A DNA stretch of 57,993 bases. Origin: Olivibacter sitiensis DSM 17696. GTDB lineage: Bacteria; Bacteroidota; Bacteroidia; Sphingobacteriales; Sphingobacteriaceae. Below the pieces are notes generated by a model. The model saw nothing but the letters and a program-made list of their open reading frames with translations. It had not been told where the DNA came from and made no database searches. Positions 53,316-57,993 of the stretch are shown here, in pieces. A program made the position numbers and the translations under genes. The stretch covers positions 1-57,993 of the forward strand of contig NZ_ATZA01000040.1 in assembly GCF_000427965.1 (NCBI RefSeq). Direction: 5' to 3'. How positions within the stretch are numbered: the stretch's first letter is position 1; every line of letters begins with the position of its first letter.

Positions 53316-53957
53316 ATGGATTTGCACCTCGAAGACATTCGGGAGGAATATAAGCAAGCTGAGCTGCATGAAAGTAGCGTTAAGGCCAATCCTCTCGAGC
53401 AGTTTGACATATGGTTTAAGGAAGCGTTGCTGGCAAAAGTGCCCGAAGTAAATGCTATGACACTAGCTACGGCAGATAGCAAGGGAATTCCCAATGCGCG
53501 CATCGTACTGTTGAAACATGCCTCCGAGGAAGGATTCAGTTTTTATACCAACTATGTGAGCGAAAAAGGTGAAGAAATGGCCAAAAATCCATTCGTAGCC
53601 CTGGTGTTTTTTTGGTCTCAATTGGAGCGGCAGGTCCGCGTGCTAGGACAAGTCGAAAAGCTATCTGTTCAAGAATCTACGGCCTATTTTCATTCCAGGC
53701 CTATTGGAAGTCAGCTGGGAGCATGGGCATCGCCACAAAGCAAGGAAATACCGAATAGAGAATATCTTCAGAAAAGAATTAAGGAACTTGAAACGGAATA
53801 TGAGGGCAATGAAGTCCCCAAACCACCGCATTGGGGTGGCTATTTGGTAAGGCCTTTTAGGGTTGAATTTTGGCAGGGACGCCCCAATAGGCTGCACGAT
53901 CGTATTCGATATGAATTGGTAGACAATAATTGGGAGATTGTTCGTTTGGCTCCTTGA
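53316..53957 (+). CDS. pdxH: Pyridoxine/pyridoxamine 5'-phosphate oxidase
   Basis: FMN enzyme that makes pyridoxal 5'-phosphate, 213 aa. Typical blocks are NAMTLATADSKGIPNARIVLLKHASEEGFSFYTNYVSEKGEEMAKNPFVALVFFWSQLERQVRVLG, SRPIGSQLGAWASPQS, PPHWGGYLVRPFRVEFWQGRPNRLHDRIRYE and the C-terminal RLAP. The frame opens at 53292 inside the -7 box; ATG 53316 (MDLHLEDIREEY) is the family start. Followed by nuoC after 18 bp. Confidence 0.96.
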   Translation: MDLHLEDIREEYKQAELHESSVKANPLEQFDIWFKEALLAKVPEVNAMTLATADSKGIPNARIVLLKHASEEGFSFYTNYVSEKGEEMAKNPFVALVFFWSQLERQVRVLGQVEKLSVQESTAYFHSRPIGSQLGAWASPQSKEIPNREYLQKRIKELETEYEGNEVPKPPHWGGYLVRPFRVEFWQGRPNRLHDRIRYELVDNNWEIVRLAP

Positions 53958-53975
53958 CTTTTTTATCTTGACTTA

Positions 53976-54482
53976 ATGATAGATTTAACGCATATAAAAA
54001 GTATCATCTCGCAGACTTGTGGCGAGCAGGCTATCCTCGGTGAGGAGCTGACTGGTCTGCAACCAACCCTTATCATCCACATGGACTACCTGGTGGCAGT
54101 ATGCGCGGCACTCAAGAAAAATCCTGATACGTGGTTTGATTTCTTATCCTGTATCAGTGCCGTGGATCTGGGCAATGAAGGTTTCGGAGTCGTTTATCAC
54201 CTTAGTTCTATTCCCAAGAAAGAACAGCTCTGCCTTAAGGTGAACGTGCCTGCAAACCGCGATGATCAGACTACCTTGCCCCTTGTACCCAGTGTAAATT
54301 CGGTTTGGAAAACGGCTGAATGGCATGAGCGCGAAGCTTATGACCTAATGGGGATATTTTTCGAAGGGCATCCAGATCTCAGGCGTATTCTGCTGCCAGA
54401 CGATTGGGATGGCTATCCTCTGCGCAAGGATTATAAGGATGCCGAAACTTACCATGGTATAGCTATAAACCCGACAAGATGA
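53976..54482 (+). CDS. nuoC: NADH-quinone oxidoreductase subunit C
   Basis: Peripheral-arm subunit of complex I, 168 aa. The 30-kDa subunit signature is [36 protein letters not shown], visible here as [39 protein letters not shown]. It overlaps nuoD by 4 bp (ATGA). No nuoA or nuoB lies upstream; pdxH does. Confidence 0.95.
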   Translation: MIDLTHIKSIISQTCGEQAILGEELTGLQPTLIIHMDYLVAVCAALKKNPDTWFDFLSCISAVDLGNEGFGVVYHLSSIPKKEQLCLKVNVPANRDDQTTLPLVPSVNSVWKTAEWHEREAYDLMGIFFEGHPDLRRILLPDDWDGYPLRKDYKDAETYHGIAINPTR

Positions 54483-55696
54483 GCGAAACCATAAACACGA
54501 TTCCCGTCGGCCGTACGCAAGAGGCTGTAGACAAGTATCAGCAACGTATGCAAGATTTAAAGGACGGCGAGATGGTTATCAATCTGGGACCGCAGCACCC
54601 TTCTACGCACGGCGTGCTTCGGTTGGAATTGATTACTGATGGCGAAATCGTAAAGGAAATCGTACCCCACTTGGGCTATCTGCACCGTTGCTTTGAGAAA
54701 CACGCCGAATCCATGAGTTATGGCAAGGTCATACCGTTCACCGATAGGTTGGACTACCTCGCTTCAATGAACAATAGCCATGCCTATGTTATGGGAGTGG
54801 AACGGATGTTGGGCATAGAAAACAATATACCCAAGCGAATAGAGTACATCAGGGTGTTGGTGTGCGAGTTAAATCGTATAGCATCGCACCTGATTGCAGT
54901 TGGGACTTATGGTATCGACATAGGAGCCACTACCCCGTTTTTATGGTGTTTTAGGGACCGAGAGCATGTTATGAATATGCTGGAGTGGGCATCAGGTTCT
55001 CGTATGCTTTACAATTATATCTGGATTGGCGGGTTATTTTATGATCTACCTGTGGGATTTGAGGAACGTTGCACTGAATTCGTACGCTATTTCAAACCTA
55101 AGCTGGTCGAACTTGACGACTTACTTACCAATAACCAGATTTTTATCTCTCGTACCGCCAATGTGGGCGCTCTTCCGCTGAGCACGGCCATAGACTATGG
55201 ATGCTCTGGCCCCATGTTACGCGCTTCTGGGCTGAAATGGGACCTGCGCCGAGTGGACAATTACTCCGTCTATCCCGAACTGGATTTTGAGATCCCGATA
55301 GGTACGGGTGCCATGGGATCCGTGGGCGATTGTTGGGATAGGTATAAAGTGAGGATAGATGAGGTGAAGGAATCTGTAAAGATTATTGAACAATGCTTGG
55401 AAAGACTCCAGAAGGAGTTCAAACGGACACCCGATTTCGATCCACGGGCACTGGTTCCAAAAAAAGTGAATCCCAAGCCCCAAGATTATTATGTGAGAGC
55501 GGAAAATCCCAAGGGAGAATTAGGTTTTTATTTCGTAACCGATGGCAAAAACGATATTCCAAGACGTGTCAAATGCCGAGCTCCTAGCTTCCATAATCTT
55601 TCAGTACTTCCTGAAATTGGTAAGAATACTCCTATTGCCGATTTGATTGCCATTTTAGGCTCAATTGATATAGTATTGGGAGAAGTAGATCGATGA
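54479..55696 (+). CDS. nuoD: NADH-quinone oxidoreductase subunit D
   Basis: The 49-kDa subunit of complex I, 405 aa, which forms part of the quinone site. It has [43 protein letters not shown] and the C-terminal DIVLGEVDR. Its start overlaps the nuoC stop. The next gene is an unrelated membrane protein, so nuoE and the following genes must lie elsewhere if complex I is complete. Confidence 0.96.
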   Translation: MSETINTIPVGRTQEAVDKYQQRMQDLKDGEMVINLGPQHPSTHGVLRLELITDGEIVKEIVPHLGYLHRCFEKHAESMSYGKVIPFTDRLDYLASMNNSHAYVMGVERMLGIENNIPKRIEYIRVLVCELNRIASHLIAVGTYGIDIGATTPFLWCFRDREHVMNMLEWASGSRMLYNYIWIGGLFYDLPVGFEERCTEFVRYFKPKLVELDDLLTNNQIFISRTANVGALPLSTAIDYGCSGPMLRASGLKWDLRRVDNYSVYPELDFEIPIGTGAMGSVGDCWDRYKVRIDEVKESVKIIEQCLERLQKEFKRTPDFDPRALVPKKVNPKPQDYYVRAENPKGELGFYFVTDGKNDIPRRVKCRAPSFHNLSVLPEIGKNTPIADLIAILGSIDIVLGEVDR

Positions 55697-55712
55697 AAAA
55701 ATAAGAATATAA

Positions 55713-56150
55713 ATGCGTTATCTAATTATTTTTCAGGCAATCGTTGCCGCTGTAGCTGGACTGCTCATATCGAGTATGTCTTGGGTAGGCAAAATGGGTA
55801 TCAATATCGCGTACAAAGAGTATGCAGTGTTAAAATCATGGTGGAAAGTAGCAATTATTTTATTTGCCATCCAGCTATTGCTTATTTTAATCCAATGGTT
55901 ATTGACAAGCAATAGTGGAAAAAGGAATAAGGGATGGATGTTTCTTTTCTTAGCATTGGGAATTATGGGATTGGTCATTACCTACCATGATTTCCAAAAT
56001 ACGCTCTCTCATAAATTGCTTAAGGAAAAGTTCCGTTCAGGAGTTTATCTGTTTTGGCTCGGTTGGCTGGTATCGAGTGTCTTTTTCCTAACAAAAAGTA
56101 ATAAAATATTGGCTATTGGTAATAAAAATACGGTGGTGACAAAAATTTGA
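55713..56150 (+). CDS. Four-helix membrane protein of unknown function
   Basis: 145 aa with four hydrophobic segments (about 5-25, 42-64, 75-92, 110-127). Short charged loops; a basic C-terminal tail. It begins 16 bp after nuoD and may be transcribed with it, but there is no similarity to nuo membrane subunits that I can recognise. Confidence 0.7.
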   Translation: MRYLIIFQAIVAAVAGLLISSMSWVGKMGINIAYKEYAVLKSWWKVAIILFAIQLLLILIQWLLTSNSGKRNKGWMFLFLALGIMGLVITYHDFQNTLSHKLLKEKFRSGVYLFWLGWLVSSVFFLTKSNKILAIGNKNTVVTKI

Positions 56151-56180
56151 CAATAAAAATTAAAAATTTATGTAAAAATA

Positions 56181-56212
56181 TTTGGATTAGTGTAGTTGAA
56201 ACACTATCTTTG
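56181..56212 (+). promoter_or_regulatory. Orphan promoter in front of a terminator hairpin
   Basis: TTTG (56181-56184), 20-bp spacer, TATCTTTG (56205-56212): one of the best consensus matches in the window. No gene follows on this strand before the terminator at 56246-56283. Confidence 0.7.
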
Positions 56213-56217
56213 TATCA

Positions 56218-56285
56218 TCATAATTTAGGTTTATAATTGGTTAGTAAAGGTTCTTGGTCTCCCCGGCCAAGGACCTTTCTTTTTA
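56218..56285 (+). ncRNA. Candidate small RNA (about 65-70 nt)
   Basis: Transcription from the consensus promoter would start near 56218. A 12-bp stem (AAAGGTTCTTGG, 56246-56257, with CCAAGGACCTTT, 56267-56278) has a 9-nt loop and is followed by CTTTTTAT, a classical intrinsic terminator. The 28 nt before the stem are AT-rich and single-stranded in appearance. No reading frame of note. The convergent alpha/beta hydrolase ends at 56339. An alternative is a plain terminator for the nuoCD unit with a chance promoter. Confidence 0.55.
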
Positions 56286-56338
56286 TACGGTAGTTATGGA
56301 TTTTATAGATATTGTATGTCATTGAATCTATAGTTAAG

Positions 56339-57232
56339 CTATTTTGCTCTATTGATAATTAAACGGATAATTTCAGCAATGGCCTTCCTGGATTCTGGGA
56401 AACCAAGGATCATAAAAACGTGTGGCATTTCCTCATACTCATAATAGTTGATGTCCACGCCTTGTGATTCGCATAAGGATCTGAATTTCCGGGCATCTGC
56501 CACAAAAATATCATGCGTGCCGATGAAAACGCTAATTTTTCCAAAGTCTTTAAGCGGGCCGTGAATCGGGCTGAGCAAGTAATTGCTGACATCTGTATCG
56601 CCAGCATAGGCCCTTCCTGCCATTTGCAAACCCTGTATACCTAAAAACGCATCTTTCGGATCAATGGCTTTCATATCCGGATTGGACGTGCTGACATCCA
56701 GCCATGGAGACAGCAAGATGGTCTGTGCAGGTGGCTCGATGCCTTCGTTTTTCATTTTCTGAGACAGTGCCAATGAAAAGCCCCCACCAGCCGAGTCACC
56801 CATAACAATGAGATTTTCTGCTCCGTGTTTGGCGAGCAGATCTTTGTATAGTGGCTCGATCATGGTGAAAGAATCTTTATATGTAAACGCCGGCGCCAAT
56901 GGATAATCGGGAAAAATAACGGTGCACTTGCTCTTGATGATCAGGTCGCGAACAAACTGCCAGTGCTGCAATGCCGCAGGATGGATATATCCGCCGCCGT
57001 GCAAAAACAGCACAATGGTATCGCTTGCATCTTTCTTGGGCGACAACGTATATACATTCCGTCCGTTCGCTCGTTCGGTTTCAACATGCAGTCTATAACG
57101 TAACCATTTAGGCGGTTCGGGTCTGTAACTTTTCAGGTCGATCTGACCAGAAAGCATTTCTTTCTCCCAACTTCCTTTCGTATTCGTCAAGCGAAGGAGT
57201 TTTTGAAAAATTTTGCTTTTGATACTTGCCAT
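56339..57232 (-). CDS. Alpha/beta hydrolase (hormone-sensitive-lipase type esterase)
   Basis: 297 aa. The oxyanion motif HGGGYIHPA, nucleophile GDSAGGG, acid in GTHDIFVADA and His in MPHVF make a complete catalytic triad of the HSL esterase family. No signal peptide. Substrate unknown; short acyl esters are typical. The upstream flank consists of tandem repeats. Confidence 0.92.
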   Translation of the reverse strand: MASIKSKIFQKLLRLTNTKGSWEKEMLSGQIDLKSYRPEPPKWLRYRLHVETERANGRNVYTLSPKKDASDTIVLFLHGGGYIHPAALQHWQFVRDLIIKSKCTVIFPDYPLAPAFTYKDSFTMIEPLYKDLLAKHGAENLIVMGDSAGGGFSLALSQKMKNEGIEPPAQTILLSPWLDVSTSNPDMKAIDPKDAFLGIQGLQMAGRAYAGDTDVSNYLLSPIHGPLKDFGKISVFIGTHDIFVADARKFRSLCESQGVDINYYEYEEMPHVFMILGFPESRKAIAEIIRLIINRAK

Positions 57233-57260
57233 AATTGTATTGTTTATTTTGTGAGTTTTA

Positions 57261-57683
57261 AACTATTAAGGAACTAAGTTCCATTAAGAAAACAACCTTA
57301 ATACCCTTAACTTCTCAATGGTTCTATTTTTCTAACCATTAAGGAATGAAGTTCCATTAAGAAAACAACCTTAATACCCTTAACTTCTTAATGGTTCTAT
57401 TTTTCTAACCATTAAGGAATGAAGTTCCATTAAGAAAAGAACCTTAATATCCTTAACTTATTAATGGTTCTATTTTTCTAACCATTAAGGAATGAAGTTC
57501 CATTAAGAAAAGAACCTTAATATCCTTAACTTCTTAATGGTTTTCTCAAAAAATTTAAACCATTAAGGGATTTAAGGGACATTAAGAAAAAAACCTTAAT
57601 ATCCTTAACTTCTCAATGGTTCTATTTTTCTAACCATTAAGGAATGAAGCTCCATTAAGAAAACAGCTTAATCCCCTTAACTT
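57261..57683. repeat. Six tandem repeats of about 73 bp
   Basis: Units start at 57261, 57334, 57407, 57480, 57558 and 57632: three periods of exactly 73 bp, then 78 and 74. Each unit opens with AACCATTAAGGAATGAAGTT and closes with AACTTCTTAATGGTT, so every unit is itself an inverted repeat able to form a hairpin. Units 3 and 4 share the AAAGAACC variant, suggesting recent duplication. No coding frame. Confidence 0.9.
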
Positions 57684-57684
57684 C

Positions 57685-57704
57685 CCTGCCTACCGGCAGG
57701 TAGG
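57685..57704. repeat. GC-rich palindrome
   Basis: CCTGCCTACCGGCAGGTAGG can form two alternative stems, CCTGCC/GGCAGG or CTACC/GGTAG. It separates the tandem array from the insertion sequence. Confidence 0.6.
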
Positions 57705-57726
57705 TTGATGGTTTTTCAAGTATTTA

Positions 57727-57993
57727 GGGTCTGCTGAAAAACTCTATTCGTTTTGTTAACCAATGAATTATAGTTATTTTTAGGTTGTCAAGTGCAAGGA
57801 TTTATGAAAAAAGCATCAAAAAGGCGTGCACCTAGCCCTATTTATAGCAGTCCGAATCAGCTCATTATTGAGGGATTTGAGTCTCCTTTTGATCGTCATC
57901 TTAACCCAGAAAACCGTTGGGTTAAGTTAGCTCATCTGCTTCCCTGGGATAGTTTGTCGAACATTTATTACAAAGCATTTCCCAAGAAAGATA
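57727..57993 (+). mobile_element. Left end of an insertion sequence (truncated by window edge)
   Basis: The sequence GGGTCTGCTGAAAAACTC at 57727 looks like an IS terminal repeat, followed 60 bp later by a transposase start. The right end lies outside the window, so the exact terminus and target duplication cannot be checked. Confidence 0.6.
57804..57993 (+). CDS. Transposase, N-terminal fragment (IS5/IS1182-like, DUF772 type)
   Basis: The 63 codons visible begin MKKASKRRAPSPIYSSPNQL and continue FESPFDRHLNPENRWVKLAHLLPWDSLSNIYYKAFPKKD. The LNPENRWVxLAxxxPWDxL pattern is typical of the N-terminal domain of DUF772-containing transposases common in Bacteroidota. The frame is open to the window end. 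The family is inferred from the N terminus alone; the DDE catalytic residues are outside. Confidence 0.75.
   Translation, partial: MKKASKRRAPSPIYSSPNQLIIEGFESPFDRHLNPENRWVKLAHLLPWDSLSNIYYKAFPKKD

Noticed and set aside
57261-57683. Possible CRISPR array
   Set aside because: The repeated unit is the whole 73-bp period with no unique spacers, and no cas gene is near.

Overview
The window looks like chromosome of a member of the Bacteroidota, most likely Sphingobacteriaceae. This rests on family-level protein similarity, on the repeated use of the Bacteroidota promoter pattern (TTG or TTTG at -33, 16-23 bp spacer, TAnnTTTG at -7) and on the rarity of Shine-Dalgarno sequences. No single gene fixes the genus.

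Left chromosomal part (1-25,407): a tRNA-Val, an aldehyde dehydrogenase, folK, pssA, rho and pyrF; a complete sufBCDSE iron-sulfur assembly cluster followed by a zinc metallopeptidase and an Lrp-type regulator; ung; a queG-thioesterase-ABC exporter run; an Uma2-like nuclease, trxB, queE and an AI-2E-family permease; then a secreted GH29 alpha-L-fucosidase, a Sir2 deacylase and a small conserved-looking hypothetical.

Mobile region (25,468-34,969): about 9.5 kb bounded by an exact 17-bp direct repeat (CATAATATAAATTATAA) that I interpret as attL and attR. It carries a coiled-coil exported protein, a Toprim/VirE primase-helicase, an iteron-like array, a tyrosine recombinase catalytic domain fused to a P-loop ATPase and two membrane helices, a DUF457-like membrane hydrolase with a long exported tail, a lipoprotein, a 1-kb structured non-coding region, two small proteins, a 38-bp perfect palindrome and a RelE-type toxin-antitoxin pair. 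A family of GGGCG...CGCCC palindromes is scattered through it and I saw none outside. I see no relaxase, conjugation or capsid gene. This element is the best candidate for an undescribed system.

Right chromosomal part (35,008-57,993): kdsA and recQ with divergent kdsD (two Kdo-pathway genes around a helicase); two TPR proteins downstream of gyrA; hemF; an MFS transporter; envelope and regulatory genes; a lipoprotein-SCO-cytochrome c operon; rnpB (RNase P RNA); an NtrC-type response regulator; YqgE; pdxH; nuoC-nuoD without neighbouring nuo genes; a candidate small RNA; an alpha/beta hydrolase; six tandem 73-bp repeats; and the left end of an insertion sequence cut off by the window edge.

The rnpB promoter calibrates where transcription starts relative to the -7 box. 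By that rule ung, hemF, a DUF4442 gene, queG and the Lrp-type gene would be leaderless or nearly so.
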